64,000 nucleotides of DNA from Hyphomicrobiales bacterium. GTDB taxonomy: Bacteria; Pseudomonadota; Alphaproteobacteria; Rhizobiales; RI-29. Where the stretch lies: assembly GCA_016125495.1 (NCBI GenBank), contig WGLQ01000019.1, positions 83,827 through 147,826 of the forward strand, in the 5' to 3' direction. Both the position numbers and the translations under genes were made by a program. Shown here one piece after another: positions 44,837-55,327 of the stretch; the first letter of the stretch is position 1; each line of letters begins with the position of its first letter. The notes beneath the pieces were generated by a model, which worked only from the letters and a program-made list of their open reading frames with translations, searched no databases and was not told the DNA's origin.

Positions 44837-47788
44837 ATGGCTCGCCAGGCGCTGAACGAGGCGTTCGCACGCACATCGTTCCTTTCGGGAACGAACGCGG
44901 CCTACATCGATGAGCTCTTCCAGCGCTTCCAGGAAAACCCCGGCTCGGTGGACGAGAGCTGGCGGGCTTTCTTTGCGAGCATGCAGGACGTGGCACCGCT
45001 CCCGAACGGGGATGGGCATGGACCGTCCTGGACGCCGGAACGGCTGCCGTTCTCCGGTGACCGGGAGCTGACGGCGGCGTTCGATGGCGACTGGGATGCC
45101 ATCGAGCAGCAGATGCAGGGGCGCCTCCAGCAGGCGGTCCAGTCGGTCGGCGGTAATCTTTCGGCGGCGGCGACGTTGCGCGCGACCCAGGACAGCGTGC
45201 GCGCTCTCATGATGATCCGCGCCTATCGTGTGCGCGGTCATCTGGCCAGCAATCTCGACCCGCTGGGGCTCGCCAAACGCAGCGACCACCACGAGCTCAT
45301 GCCGGAGAGTTACGGTTTCACGGCGGCCGACCTCGACCGGCCGATCTTCCTCGACAAGGTGCTCGGACTCGAGACGGGTACGGTGCGCCAAATTCTCGAA
45401 ATCCTTCAGCGTACCTACTGCGGCACCATCGGCGTCGAGTTCATGCACATCTCGGACCCGACCCAGAAGGCATGGATCCAGCAGCGCATTGAAGGGGAGG
45501 ATAAGGGCATCTCCTTCACGCGGGAGGGCAAGCGCGCGATCCTCAACAAGATCATCGAGGCCGAGACCTTCGAAGGTTTCCTGGACGTCAAGTACACCGG
45601 AACCAAGCGTTTCGGTCTCGACGGCGGGGAGTCGATGGTGCCGGCGCTCGAGCAGATCACCAAGCGGGGCGGCCAGCTCGGGTTGCGCGAGATCGTCGTC
45701 GGGATGCCGCACCGGGGCCGGCTCAACGTGCGCTGCAATGTCATGGGCAAGCCGCATCGCGCGTTGTTCCACGAATTCCACGGCGGATCGGCGAACCCCG
45801 AGGACGTCGAAGGCTCGGGGGATGTCAAATATCACCTCGGGGCGTCGTCGGACCGCGAGTTCGACGGCAACAAGGTGCATCTCTCACTGACCGCCAACCC
45901 CTCGCATCTCGAAATCGTCGATCCCGTCGTGCTCGGCAAGGTCAGGGCAAAACAGGATCAACTCAACGATGCGGCGCGGGTGCGGGTGCTGCCGCTGCTA
46001 TTGCACGGCGATGCCGCCTTCGCCGGCCAGGGCGTCGTGGCGGAGTGTTTCGGCCTCTCGGGCCTCAGGGGCCACCGGACCGGGGGCTCCATCCACTTCA
46101 TCGTCAACAACCAGATCGGCTTCACGACGTCTCCGCACCATTCGCGCTCGTCGCCTTATCCCTCGGATGTCGCGCGCATGATTGAAGCGCCGATCTTTCA
46201 CGCCAACGGCGACGATCCCGAGGCGGTCACTTACGTCGCCAAGGTCGCGACCGAGTTCCGCCAGCGTTTCGGCAAGCCGGTCGTGATCGACATGTTCTGC
46301 TATCGGCGGCTCGGCCACAACGAAGGCGACGAGCCTTCGTTCACGCAGCCGCTGATGTACAAGCGGATTCGCCAGCACCCCAAAGTGTCCGATATCTATG
46401 CGCGCCGGCTGATCGAGGAAGGCACGGTCGAGGAGCAGGAAGTCGATGCGATGCGCGCGTCGTTCCGCGCGCATCTCGAAGGGGAGTTCGCAGCGAGCGA
46501 CAGCTATCGGCCGAACAAGGCCGATTGGCTCGACGGCCGTTGGTCGGCGATCGGCTTTGCCGAGGAAGGGGCGCGGCGGGGGACCACCGGCGTCGAGCCG
46601 GAAGTGCTGAAGGAGGTCGGCCGGCGGCTGACGACGCTGCCCAAGGACCTCGAGGCGCACAAGACGATCCTGCGGCTCGTCGAGCGACGGCGGCAGATGG
46701 TGGAGGGGGAGGTGCCCGTCGACTGGGCGATGGCCGAGCACCTGGCATTCGGTACCCTGCTGAAGGAGGGATTTCCGGTGCGCCTCTCGGGACAGGATTC
46801 CGAGCGCGGTACATTCTCGCAGCGCCATGCCGTCATCACCGATCAGAACGACGAGCACACCTACACGCCCCTCAAGAACGTTTCCGCCGACCAGGCTCGG
46901 TTCGAGGTCATCAACTCGATGCTCTCGGAGGAGGCGGTGCTCGGCTTCGAGTACGGCTACAGCGTCAGCGAGCCGATGGCGCTGGTCCTCTGGGAGGCCC
47001 AATTCGGCGATTTCGCCAACGGGGCTCAGGTCGTGATCGACCAGTTCATTTCCTCGGGCGAGAGCAAGTGGCTGCGCATGTCGGGCCTCGTGCTCCTTCT
47101 GCCACACGGCTACGAGGGGCAGGGGCCGGAACACTCCTCGGCGCGTCTCGAGCGCTATCTGCAGCTCTCGGCGGAGGATAACTGGCAGATCGCGAATTGC
47201 ACGACCCCGGCGAATTATTTCCACATCCTGCGCCGGCAGCTGCACCGCAGATTCCGCAAGCCGCTGGTCCTGATGACGCCGAAGTCGCTGCTGCGGCACA
47301 AGCGCGTCATTTCCTCCTTGACCGAGTTCGCGCCGGGAACCAGCTTCCACCGCGTCCTCTGGGACGACGCGCAGAGCGCGCCGGGGAGCACTCTGGAGCT
47401 GAAGGACGATACTCGAATCCGCCGGGTCGTCATGTGTTCGGGAAAGGTCTACTACGACCTTCTCGAGCGGCGCGAGGAACTCGGCATCGACGATGTCTAC
47501 CTGCTGCGTCTGGAGCAGCTCTATCCCTTCCCGGCGCGCGCCCTGATGGACGAGCTGATGCGCTTCAAGGACGCGGAAATGATCTGGTGCCAGGAGGAGC
47601 CCAAGAACATGGGTGCCTGGACGAGCGTCGAGCCGAATATCGAATGGGTGCTTCAGCACATCGACGCGAAATTCGCGAGACCACGCTATGTGGGGCGGGC
47701 CGCATTGGCTTCCACGGCCACGGGTCTCTTCGCCAAGCATCAGAAGGAACAGTCGGCGCTCGTCGAGGATGCACTCGGCGTCGACTGA
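44837..47788 (+). CDS. sucA: 2-oxoglutarate dehydrogenase E1 component
   Basis: 983 aa. Thiamine-diphosphate decarboxylase of the 2-oxoglutarate dehydrogenase complex. N-terminal [20 protein letters not shown] is the E2-contact segment. ThDP and active-site regions include [41 protein letters not shown] and the late [20 protein letters not shown]. Length normal. sucB follows after 52 bases. Confidence 0.98.
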   Translation: MARQALNEAFARTSFLSGTNAAYIDELFQRFQENPGSVDESWRAFFASMQDVAPLPNGDGHGPSWTPERLPFSGDRELTAAFDGDWDAIEQQMQGRLQQAVQSVGGNLSAAATLRATQDSVRALMMIRAYRVRGHLASNLDPLGLAKRSDHHELMPESYGFTAADLDRPIFLDKVLGLETGTVRQILEILQRTYCGTIGVEFMHISDPTQKAWIQQRIEGEDKGISFTREGKRAILNKIIEAETFEGFLDVKYTGTKRFGLDGGESMVPALEQITKRGGQLGLREIVVGMPHRGRLNVRCNVMGKPHRALFHEFHGGSANPEDVEGSGDVKYHLGASSDREFDGNKVHLSLTANPSHLEIVDPVVLGKVRAKQDQLNDAARVRVLPLLLHGDAAFAGQGVVAECFGLSGLRGHRTGGSIHFIVNNQIGFTTSPHHSRSSPYPSDVARMIEAPIFHANGDDPEAVTYVAKVATEFRQRFGKPVVIDMFCYRRLGHNEGDEPSFTQPLMYKRIRQHPKVSDIYARRLIEEGTVEEQEVDAMRASFRAHLEGEFAASDSYRPNKADWLDGRWSAIGFAEEGARRGTTGVEPEVLKEVGRRLTTLPKDLEAHKTILRLVERRRQMVEGEVPVDWAMAEHLAFGTLLKEGFPVRLSGQDSERGTFSQRHAVITDQNDEHTYTPLKNVSADQARFEVINSMLSEEAVLGFEYGYSVSEPMALVLWEAQFGDFANGAQVVIDQFISSGESKWLRMSGLVLLLPHGYEGQGPEHSSARLERYLQLSAEDNWQIANCTTPANYFHILRRQLHRRFRKPLVLMTPKSLLRHKRVISSLTEFAPGTSFHRVLWDDAQSAPGSTLELKDDTRIRRVVMCSGKVYYDLLERREELGIDDVYLLRLEQLYPFPARALMDELMRFKDAEMIWCQEEPKNMGAWTSVEPNIEWVLQHIDAKFARPRYVGRAALASTATGLFAKHQKEQSALVEDALGVD

Positions 47789-47840
47789 ACGGCATCGCAG
47801 GCTCGGCTCGAGCCGGGCCCGCCAGAAGGGAATGGTCAAG

Positions 47841-49103
47841 ATGGCAATCGAAATCAAGGTCCCGACACTCGGTGAGTCGGTGACGGAGGCGACGGTCGGG
47901 CGCTGGTACAAGCAGGCTGGCGACAGCGTCGCGGCCGACGAGCCTCTGGTCGAGCTCGAGACCGACAAGGTGACGCTCGAGGTCAATGCGCCGAGTGCGG
48001 GGACGCTTTCGGAGGTGGTGGTCGCGGAGGGAGCGACGGTCGGTGTCGGCGCCCTGCTCGGGATGATAACCGTCGGTGCCGGAGGGGAAAAATCCACCAC
48101 GGGCGGGGCGGGCAAGGGCGCGGCCGCTGCCCCGGTGGCCTCGGTGCCGCCGGTCAAGGCCGGTGGCAGTGGCACGTCGATGCCTCCCGCTCCGGCGGCG
48201 CGAAAGATTCTCACTGAGAGTGGGGTCGATCCGGCGAGCGTTGCCGGGTCCGGGCGGCGCGGGCAGGTGCTGAAGGAGGATGCCGTGGCGGCGGTGGATG
48301 CGCGGGCCGGCGGGGCAGCCCCGGGCGTATCGGGGATCGCCTCCATGGTTCCGCCGCCAGCGGCCTCGAGCGCACCCCGCGCGCCGGTTGCCCTCGGTGA
48401 TGCCGAGCGCGAGGAGCGCGTGCGGATGAGCAAGCTGCGCCAGACGATCGCGCGGCGGTTGAAGGACGCGCAGAACACCGCAGCGATGCTGACCACGTTC
48501 AACGACGTCGACATGACGGCGGTCATGGGACTGCGCAGCCAATACAAGGACGTGTTCGAGAAGCGCTATGGCGTGCGGCTCGGATTCATGGGCTTCTTCG
48601 TCAAGGCCGCCATCCAGGCGTTGCGCGACGTGCCGGCGGTGAACGCGGAGATCGATGGAACCGACATCATCTACAAGAATTATTATCACATCGGTGTCGC
48701 GGTCGGGACCGAAAAGGGGCTGGTGGTGCCGGTCGTGCGCGATGCCGATCAGCTTTCCCTTGCCGACATCGAAAAGACGATCAACGATTTCGGCGCCAGG
48801 GCGCGGGACGGAAATCTGACGATCGAGGAGATGCAGGGCGGCACGTTCACGATCTCGAACGGCGGCGTCTACGGCTCCCTCATGTCGACGCCAATCCTCA
48901 ATGCGCCGCAGTCCGGCATCCTCGGCATGCACCGCATCGAGCAGCGGCCGGTGGTGCGCGAGGGGGCGATCGTGGCGCGGCCGATGATGTATCTGGCGCT
49001 CTCCTACGATCACCGCATCGTCGACGGCAAGGAGGCGGTGACGTTCCTGGTGCGCCTCAAGGAGAATCTCGAGGACCCGCAGCGGTTGCTCATCGGCGTT
49101 TGA
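47841..49103 (+). CDS. sucB: dihydrolipoyllysine-residue succinyltransferase (E2 of 2-oxoglutarate dehydrogenase)
   Basis: 420 aa. One lipoyl domain with Lys43 in [11 protein letters not shown], an Ala/Pro linker, a peripheral subunit-binding domain (about 115-155, [20 protein letters not shown]), and the acyltransferase core with catalytic His in [12 protein letters not shown]. The ATG at 47841 has AAGGGA at good distance; an in-frame ATG nine bases earlier is less well placed. Succinyl specificity is inferred from position after sucA. Confidence 0.96.
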   Translation: MAIEIKVPTLGESVTEATVGRWYKQAGDSVAADEPLVELETDKVTLEVNAPSAGTLSEVVVAEGATVGVGALLGMITVGAGGEKSTTGGAGKGAAAAPVASVPPVKAGGSGTSMPPAPAARKILTESGVDPASVAGSGRRGQVLKEDAVAAVDARAGGAAPGVSGIASMVPPPAASSAPRAPVALGDAEREERVRMSKLRQTIARRLKDAQNTAAMLTTFNDVDMTAVMGLRSQYKDVFEKRYGVRLGFMGFFVKAAIQALRDVPAVNAEIDGTDIIYKNYYHIGVAVGTEKGLVVPVVRDADQLSLADIEKTINDFGARARDGNLTIEEMQGGTFTISNGGVYGSLMSTPILNAPQSGILGMHRIEQRPVVREGAIVARPMMYLALSYDHRIVDGKEAVTFLVRLKENLEDPQRLLIGV

Positions 49104-49151
49104 GGCTGATCGATCGGCCGGAGCGGCGGGGCGACGAGGGAGGGGAATGCC

Positions 49152-49544
49152 ATGGGCGTGCACCCATACCTCTGTCTCGCCGATCTGCCGGCGGCCATCG
49201 CTTACTACGCAAGGGCGTTCGGGGCGGAGCAATTCCACTCCTCGCTTGCGGCGGACGGCGTAACGCTGCTGCATGCGCGCATCCGCGTGGCGGGCTCGGT
49301 GGTCATGCTGTTCCAGGACATGGAGGATGCGCTGATCGGTGTCCTGCCGGCCGAGGCGCTCGGGGCAACCAGCGTCATCGTGCGGTTCGAAGTCGCGGAC
49401 CGGGCGACGGTCGATAGGCTCTGCGCCGGGGCGGTCGCGCATGGCGGCCTGATGATGCTGGCGCCGGCAGTGACCGGGTGGGGTGAATACTACGGGCGGG
49501 TGATCGACCCGTTCCGGCACTCCTGGGCGTTCGGGGCGCCCTAG
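49152..49544 (+). CDS. VOC family (glyoxalase/PhnB-like) protein
   Basis: 130 aa. VOC fold: [42 protein letters not shown], and the late [19 protein letters not shown] with a putative metal Glu/Asp pair. PhnB-like small member of unknown substrate. Its location between sucB and lpdA, 48 bases after sucB, puts it on the complex operon. Confidence 0.82.
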   Translation: MGVHPYLCLADLPAAIAYYARAFGAEQFHSSLAADGVTLLHARIRVAGSVVMLFQDMEDALIGVLPAEALGATSVIVRFEVADRATVDRLCAGAVAHGGLMMLAPAVTGWGEYYGRVIDPFRHSWAFGAP

Positions 49545-49606
49545 GAGGACACTCCGGACCGCGCGGTCCAGGTGACGTTGAAGGCAATAGGGCGAGGAGC
49601 AGAGGC

Positions 49607-51010
49607 ATGGCGAACAGCTACGACGTGGTGATCATCGGGACCGGGCCCGGCGGCTACGTGTGTGCGATCCGGGCCGCCCAGCTCGACCTCAAAGTGGCGG
49701 TGGTGGAAAAGCGCGGTGCGCACGGGGGCACCTGCCTCAATGTGGGGTGCATTCCCTCCAAGGCGCTCCTGCACGCCTCCGAACTCTACGAGGAAGCGGG
49801 CCACGGCATGGCAGGGATGGGAATCGCGGTTTCCCCGCGGCTCGACCTTTCCAAGATGATGGCATTCAAGGACGAGGGCGTTTCCGGCAACGTCCAGGGC
49901 GTCGATTACCTCCTCAAGAAGAACAAGGTCGATGCGTTCGACGGCAGCGGTCGGATCGTCTCGCCGGGGGTCGTCGAGGTGACTGGGCGCGACGGCACGA
50001 CGACCATGCTCGAGGCGCGCGACATCGTCATTGCGACGGGTTCCGACGTGGCGAAGCTGCCGGGCGTCGAGATCGACGAAAAATCGGTCGTCTCCTCGAC
50101 CGGTGCGCTCACGCTCGACAAGGTGCCGGGCCATCTCGTCGTCGTCGGGGCCGGGGTGATCGGGCTCGAGCTCGGATCGGTCTGGCGGCGGCTCGGCTCG
50201 AAGGTCACAGTCGTCGAATTCCTCGATCGCATCGTGCCGACCGAGGACCTCGAGGTCGCCAAGAGCTTCCAGCGCATCCTCAAGAAGCAGGGGATGGAAT
50301 TCAAGCTCGGCCACAAGGTCGTCGGGGTGGCGCGGGGCGGCAAGGGCCTCGAGGTGATGGTCGAGCCGGTCAAGGGCGGGGCGGCCTCCAAGATCGAGGC
50401 CGACGTCGTGCTGGTTGCCATCGGGCGCGTCGCTTACACCGAAGGGCTCGGCCTCGAGGCGGTCGGCGTCGAGCGCGACAAGCGCGGCCGGGTGGTGGTG
50501 GATGCGCACTATCGGTCGAGCGTGCCGGGCATCCATGCGATCGGCGACGTGATCGCCGGGCCGATGCTGGCGCACAAGGCGGAAGATGAAGGCGTCGCGC
50601 TCGCCGAGATCCTCGCGGGCCAGGCGGGGCACGTGAACTACGACGTCATTCCGAGCGTGATCTACACCTATCCGGAGGTCGCCTCCGTCGGCCGGAGCGA
50701 AGAGGCGCTCAAGGAAGCGGGGGTTGCCTACAAGGTCGGTAAATTCCCCTTCACGGCGAACGGCCGCGCCAAGGTGAACCGGCAAACCGATGGTTTCGTC
50801 AAAGTGCTGGCGGATGCCGACAGTGACCGCATCCTCGGTGTCCACATCATCGGCCCGCACGCCGGAACCATGATCGCGGAGGCGGCGATCATCATGGAAT
50901 TCGGCGGTTCGGCCGAGGATCTCGCGCGCACATGCCATGCCCATCCGACGCTCTCGGAAGCCGTCAAGGAGGCGGCGCTCGCGGTCGATGGCCGGGCCCT
51001 GCACATGTAG
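49607..51010 (+). CDS. lpdA: dihydrolipoyl dehydrogenase (E3)
   Basis: 467 aa. FAD enzyme that reoxidises the lipoyl groups of the 2-oxoacid dehydrogenase complexes. FAD motif [16 protein letters not shown], redox disulfide Cys43/Cys48 in [16 protein letters not shown] motif [32 protein letters not shown], and the His-Glu pair in CHAHPTLSE. Last gene of the TCA cluster. Confidence 0.98.
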   Translation: MANSYDVVIIGTGPGGYVCAIRAAQLDLKVAVVEKRGAHGGTCLNVGCIPSKALLHASELYEEAGHGMAGMGIAVSPRLDLSKMMAFKDEGVSGNVQGVDYLLKKNKVDAFDGSGRIVSPGVVEVTGRDGTTTMLEARDIVIATGSDVAKLPGVEIDEKSVVSSTGALTLDKVPGHLVVVGAGVIGLELGSVWRRLGSKVTVVEFLDRIVPTEDLEVAKSFQRILKKQGMEFKLGHKVVGVARGGKGLEVMVEPVKGGAASKIEADVVLVAIGRVAYTEGLGLEAVGVERDKRGRVVVDAHYRSSVPGIHAIGDVIAGPMLAHKAEDEGVALAEILAGQAGHVNYDVIPSVIYTYPEVASVGRSEEALKEAGVAYKVGKFPFTANGRAKVNRQTDGFVKVLADADSDRILGVHIIGPHAGTMIAEAAIIMEFGGSAEDLARTCHAHPTLSEAVKEAALAVDGRALHM

Positions 51011-51120
51011 CCTCGCGCTTCGGGGGGGCGCGGATTTCGCTGACGAGACCTCTTTCCTTTCCGCGATGAACTTGCGAACCTCCGGGCCGAGGCCGACGGG
51101 TGCCTTTCGGGAGGAAGATC

Positions 51121-52023
51121 ATGGTGGACGGTGCTAGTGGCGTGCGGACGCGTCCGCTCAATCCGCATTTCGGAGTGGAGGTCGAGGGGCTGAAGCTCTC
51201 GGATGTCGCCTCCGGTTCCGGCTACGAAGAACTGCGCGGATTGTTCGAAGAGCATTCGGCGCTGTTGTTCCGGGCGCAGGACATCACCGACGAGCAGCAT
51301 CTCGCGCTCGCGAGGCGCTTCGGCGTGATCGAGGATCGCAAGGCGGACGAGCGCAAGCCCGGCGAGACAGTCGGGGTCTCGCACGTCACCAACGTGCAGG
51401 AGGATGGTTCGCTCAGCGGGGAGATGGACCTCCACACGCTCCACCTCAAGGCGAACTTCCTCTGGCACATCGACAGCACGTTCCTGCCGTCGCCGGCGCT
51501 CACCAACATCCTCATCGCGCGGGTGGTGACGACGTCGGGTGGGGCAACGGAACTCGCCTCGACGCGAGCAGCGTTCGCCGCGATGCCGGAGACGATGCGC
51601 GAGCGTTTGCGCAAGGCGGTGTTCCGCCACCACTACTCGCATTCCCGCGCACAGATTTCGCCGGAACTGGCCAAGCTGCCGATGTTCCACAAGTGGCCCG
51701 AGCAGCGCTGGCGCGCGGTCGTCGCCAATCCTCTCAACGGGGCGGAGGCGATCTATGTCGCCTCGCACGTGTGGTCGGTCGAGGGGATGGAGGAGGCCGA
51801 AGGCCGGCGTTTCGTGCGGGAGGTGCTCGAGTTCTGTACGCAGCCGAGGTTCGTCTATTCACACAATTGGACGCCTGGCGATGTTCTCATCTGGGACCAG
51901 CGGGCGGTGCTGCATCGGGGCACGCCGTGGCCGTGGGCGGAGCCGCGCAAGCTGGCGAGCCTCTGTGTGACGATGTCGGAGGCCGATGGCCTCGCCGCGC
52001 TCCGGCCTGCGCTGGCGGCCTGA
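51121..52023 (+). CDS. TauD/TfdA family 2-oxoglutarate-dependent dioxygenase
   Basis: 300 aa from the ATG at 51121, preceded by GGGAGGA. Non-heme iron ligands: His116 and Asp118 in LWHIDST and His265 in AVLHRGTPWPW. Arg276 in AEPRKLAS is placed to bind 2-oxoglutarate. Resembles the TfdA (2,4-D dioxygenase) group more than TauD in its HxD context; the real substrate is not known. 110 bases after lpdA and possibly separate. Confidence 0.9.
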   Translation: MVDGASGVRTRPLNPHFGVEVEGLKLSDVASGSGYEELRGLFEEHSALLFRAQDITDEQHLALARRFGVIEDRKADERKPGETVGVSHVTNVQEDGSLSGEMDLHTLHLKANFLWHIDSTFLPSPALTNILIARVVTTSGGATELASTRAAFAAMPETMRERLRKAVFRHHYSHSRAQISPELAKLPMFHKWPEQRWRAVVANPLNGAEAIYVASHVWSVEGMEEAEGRRFVREVLEFCTQPRFVYSHNWTPGDVLIWDQRAVLHRGTPWPWAEPRKLASLCVTMSEADGLAALRPALAA

Positions 52024-52077
52024 AGATAGGGCGCCGGGCTCGATCTGGTTCGGCCCGGCGTCGCAATGCTCACTGGC

Positions 52078-53106
52078 TCACTCGGCCGGTGTCACCGTCC
52101 AGCCGCGTTCCCGCAACATGGCGACGATGCCGACGTCGGCCGGCAGGTGCAGCGCGCCGACGCCTATGAAGGCATTGCCCTTTTCCAGGATCGGGTCGAG
52201 CCGTTCGACCATGACGCGGTTGCGACGGTCGATGAGTGCGATCTGGAACCCGCGAAGCGCCTTGTCCATGTCGATTTCGAGGGTGCTGTCCTTCATCATG
52301 TGACGGGTCAATTCCCAGATGCCGCCGATACGGCGGTCGAGGTAGAGCCCGATGAGGCTTTCGAGGCCGTCCTCGGCGTTCTCGAAGGTGACGAGGCTCG
52401 CGCGCATCCAGGCGACCTGCGATTCGAGGTCGATGTCGGCCATCGCCGTCAGTTGCTCTTCAGGCGTCTCCAGACCCACAGGCTCGAGACCACGGTCGCG
52501 GGCGGACTGCTCGATGGAGCCATCGAGGCTGTCGATGCCTGCAACGGTGCGGCGCTTTTCGCATTCCGGCACTGAAAGCAGCGCGGTCAGCAGCCAGGGC
52601 TTCAGCATCGGAGCGAGCGCGGCCGGCATGCCGTTCGCCTCGACGATCTTGGCAAGCTTACTCGCCTCGGCCTCGGTCACGAACTCGCTCAGTGTGCGCC
52701 CGTCGGTGAAGAGGACCTTTTCGCCGATGTTCATCATGGCCGCCGCCATGCGCTCGTCGGTGAGGCCGACCGCCTCGAGCACGACCTGGTCGGCGGCCGC
52801 GAGCGCGGCCGATGCGGCGGCCGGCAAATCCCGCACACGCGGATCGGTCAGATGGATGGTGCCGAGCAAGTGCGAGGGAGCGACACCGGGGCGCTCGATG
52901 CGCCAGAAGAGTGCCCCGGCATTGGGCATCGCCTCGGCGGCCGCCATGACGCGACCGTGCGCCGCGGGATCGTTCACGGCCATCTCGGCAACGAGGTTGC
53001 GGCCCTTGCAGGTCGGGGGATCCTGTTCCGCACGGGCCGTCATGGTGAGCGTGGTCGCGCAGACGAGGGACAGCATCAACCGACCGACTGTGGATCTCGA
53101 GCTCAT
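52078..53106 (-). CDS. TraB/GumN family periplasmic protein
   Basis: 342 aa from the ATG at 53106 with AAGGAG upstream. Signal peptide of about 26 residues (LMLSLVCATTLTMTARA). The GumN/TraB (Tiki-like metalloprotease superfamily) pattern is present: PSHLLGTIHLTDPRV with the conserved GTxH, GLETPEEQL, and the late AFIGVGALHLPADVGIVAMLRERGW with the second GxxH. Probable metallohydrolase in the periplasm; function unassigned. Convergent with the TfdA-like gene. Confidence 0.9.
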   Translation of the reverse strand: MSSRSTVGRLMLSLVCATTLTMTARAEQDPPTCKGRNLVAEMAVNDPAAHGRVMAAAEAMPNAGALFWRIERPGVAPSHLLGTIHLTDPRVRDLPAAASAALAAADQVVLEAVGLTDERMAAAMMNIGEKVLFTDGRTLSEFVTEAEASKLAKIVEANGMPAALAPMLKPWLLTALLSVPECEKRRTVAGIDSLDGSIEQSARDRGLEPVGLETPEEQLTAMADIDLESQVAWMRASLVTFENAEDGLESLIGLYLDRRIGGIWELTRHMMKDSTLEIDMDKALRGFQIALIDRRNRVMVERLDPILEKGNAFIGVGALHLPADVGIVAMLRERGWTVTPAE

Positions 53107-53189
53107 GTCCGGCTCCTTGGAGTGAGCAAAGGCGCAGTGTAGCGGCGCAGACCTTAGGCAACGAGTGTGACCGAGGCATGCCCCGCCGG

Positions 53190-54179
53190 TCACCCTTCAT
53201 CGTCCACCGGTTTTGCGACACGGGGATGGGCGGCGGCGTAAACCTCGAGGAGGCGGGCGCGGTCGACCTCGGTATAGACCTGCGTCGTCGAAAGCGAGGC
53301 GTGACCGAGCAATTCCTGGATCTGGCGGAGATCGGCACCGGAGGAAAGCAGGTGCGTTGCAAAGGAATGGCGTAGCGCGTGTGGTGTCGCGGTTTCCGGC
53401 AGGCCGAGGCGGTCGCGCAGGCGCTCCATGAGGAGCTGGATGATGCGGGGCGAGAGCGGGCCGCCCTTGGCCCCGACGAAGAGGGGATCGGAGGCTGTGA
53501 GCGGAAAGGGACAAAGCGCCAGGTAGCGCTCGATGGCGGCGGTCACGGCCGGCAGGATCGGCACGAGGCGCTCCTTGCCGCCCTTGCCGGTGATGCGAAG
53601 CACCTCGCGGCCGGCGTTCGGCGTGTCGGCGCGGGTAAGGCCGAGGGCCTCGGAAATGCGCAGGCCCGCACCATAAAGCAGCGAGAGCACGGCGAGGTCG
53701 CGGGCAGCGATCCAGTCCTCGGCGGCAAAAGGCTGTTCGGCGACGACGGCGAGGGCCTTTTCGACGGTGAGGGGTTTGGGGATCGAGTGGCGGCGCTTCG
53801 GCAGGGCGATGCGCTGGATGGTGCGGTTTGTTGCGATGCCCTCGCGCTCGAGGAAGGCGAAGGCCGAGCGCAGAGCGGACAGCGCGCGCGCGAGCGTGCG
53901 GCTCTCGGCGCCGTGGCGACGGCGGGCTGCCATGAAGCCGCGGAAGTCGGCGAGCTTCAGCTGGCCGAGGTCGGCGACGGTCGGAGGATAGCCGAGGCGG
54001 TGGGCGAGGAAGGCGATGAACTGGCGGGCGTCCCGCTCGTAGGCAACGAGCGTGTTGTCTGCGAGGCCGCGACCGTGTCGCAGGTCCGAGAGCCAAAGAG
54101 CGATGGCGTCGCCGAGATCGGCATCGAGGGCGAGTTCGCCCTGGCCGGCGCGCCGCGCGGCGCGGGGAGATGGCGGCAT
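53190..54179 (-). CDS. xerC: tyrosine recombinase XerC
   Basis: 329 aa. Resolves chromosome dimers at dif with XerD. N-terminal SAM-like domain then catalytic domain with Arg in YGAGLRISEALGL, Lys in ITGKGGKERLVP, His-x-x-Arg in HALRHSFATHLL, His in LLGHASLSTTQVYT and nucleophile Tyr in the same motif. The ATG at 54179 is used; a TTG at 54269 would overlap the upstream gene. No attachment site or integrated element is visible, and XerC rather than phage integrase is favoured by sequence and housekeeping context. Confidence 0.92.
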   Translation of the reverse strand: MPPSPRAARRAGQGELALDADLGDAIALWLSDLRHGRGLADNTLVAYERDARQFIAFLAHRLGYPPTVADLGQLKLADFRGFMAARRRHGAESRTLARALSALRSAFAFLEREGIATNRTIQRIALPKRRHSIPKPLTVEKALAVVAEQPFAAEDWIAARDLAVLSLLYGAGLRISEALGLTRADTPNAGREVLRITGKGGKERLVPILPAVTAAIERYLALCPFPLTASDPLFVGAKGGPLSPRIIQLLMERLRDRLGLPETATPHALRHSFATHLLSSGADLRQIQELLGHASLSTTQVYTEVDRARLLEVYAAAHPRVAKPVDDEG

Positions 54180-54265
54180 GGGGTTGCGTGCTCCCGCCGA
54201 AATGGCAAGCGAATCATCGGCGAGAGGATAACACGGGAGCAGCGGATCGGGCGGCCGATAGCTGT

Positions 54266-54583
54266 TCAACCGCCCGCCGGCACGTGCGCGGCGGGGGCGG
54301 TCTCGTAGTGCTGCACGAGCGGGCGGCCGCCTTCGTAGAAGGGATGGAGAAGGGCGCGCCAGCGTTCATAGCGCTCGGAGCCGCGAAAGCCGACCTCGTG
54401 GGCATCGACGCTCTCCCACCTGACGAGGAGGAGATAGCGCCCCGGCGTCTCGATGCAGCGATGGATGTCGAGGCCGAGGAAGCCGGGGGTCGCGGCAATG
54501 AGCGGCAGCGCCTCCGCGAGGGCGGCCTCATAGGCGGCGGCGCGCTCCGGCGCGACGTCGAGGATGGCGTGCTCGAGGATCAT
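54266..54583 (-). CDS. antibiotic biosynthesis monooxygenase (ABM) domain protein
   Basis: 105 aa. The ferredoxin-like ABM fold: MILEHAILDVAPERAAAYEAAL, FLGLDIHRCIETPGRYLLLVRWES and the late RWRALLHPFYEGGR. Many members are not involved in antibiotic synthesis. It starts one base after the transaldolase stop, so the two are co-transcribed. Confidence 0.82.
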   Translation of the reverse strand: MILEHAILDVAPERAAAYEAALAEALPLIAATPGFLGLDIHRCIETPGRYLLLVRWESVDAHEVGFRGSERYERWRALLHPFYEGGRPLVQHYETAPAAHVPAGG

Positions 54584-54584
54584 G

Positions 54585-55241
54585 TCAGAGGATCGTCTGG
54601 CCGGTCTTGGCCCAGTCGGCGAGAAACGCGGCGAGACCCTTGTCCGTCAGAGGATGCTTGACGAGGTCGCGCAGGATCGCGGGCGGGATGGTGGCCACGT
54701 CGGCGCCCGCCATGGCGCTTTCCTTGACGTGGTTGACGGTGCGGATCGAGGCCGCCAGGATCTCGGTGCCGAGGGCGGGATAATTGTCATAGATGGTGCG
54801 GATCTCGCCGATCAGCTCCATGCCGTTGAGGCCGATGTCGTCGAGCCGACCGACGAATGGCGAGACGAACGTCGCGCCCGCCTTGGCGGCGAGCAGCGCC
54901 TGGTTGGCGGAAAAACACAGGGTCACATTGACCTTGGTGCCTTCGCCGGTGAGCGCCTTGCAGGTCTTGAGGCCGTCCCAGGTCAACGGCACCTTGATGG
55001 TGACGTTGGGGGCGATGGCGGCGAGCTTGCGGCCTTCGGCGAGCATCGTCTCGGTGTCCGTGGCGGCGACCTCGGCGCTCACCGGGCCCGGCACGATGGC
55101 GCAGATTTCCGCGATCACCTCGGTGAACTTGCGTCCGCTCTTGGCGATCAGTGACGGATTGGTGGTGACCCCATCGAGCAGGCCCGTCGCCGCCAGCTCC
55201 CTGATCTCGGCGACGTCCGCCGTGTCGACGAAAAACCGCAT
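54585..55241 (-). CDS. fsa: fructose-6-phosphate aldolase/transaldolase-like protein (TalC/Fsa type)
   Basis: 218 aa, the short transaldolase form. Schiff-base Lys83 in [26 protein letters not shown] and [20 protein letters not shown] are typical. The short family includes both transaldolases and fructose-6-phosphate aldolases, and the sequence alone does not decide. Divergent from priA, first gene of a pair with the ABM protein. Confidence 0.94.
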   Translation of the reverse strand: MRFFVDTADVAEIRELAATGLLDGVTTNPSLIAKSGRKFTEVIAEICAIVPGPVSAEVAATDTETMLAEGRKLAAIAPNVTIKVPLTWDGLKTCKALTGEGTKVNVTLCFSANQALLAAKAGATFVSPFVGRLDDIGLNGMELIGEIRTIYDNYPALGTEILAASIRTVNHVKESAMAGADVATIPPAILRDLVKHPLTDKGLAAFLADWAKTGQTIL

Positions 55242-55327
55242 CGTCTCGCTCCCGCCCGAATTGCGTTCCGTGGATCGAGCAGGCGCGCCGGATGATTCGG
55301 CGGCGACCGAATGCTAAGAGTGCGCGC

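Noticed and set aside
45998..48547. Minus-strand open frame opposite sucA and sucB
   Set aside because: No family motif; mirror of sucA and sucB, which have full domain architecture.
53190..54179. Tyrosine recombinase as a sign of an integrated element
   Set aside because: The protein matches XerC, lies among housekeeping genes and no att repeats, tRNA target or cargo are visible.
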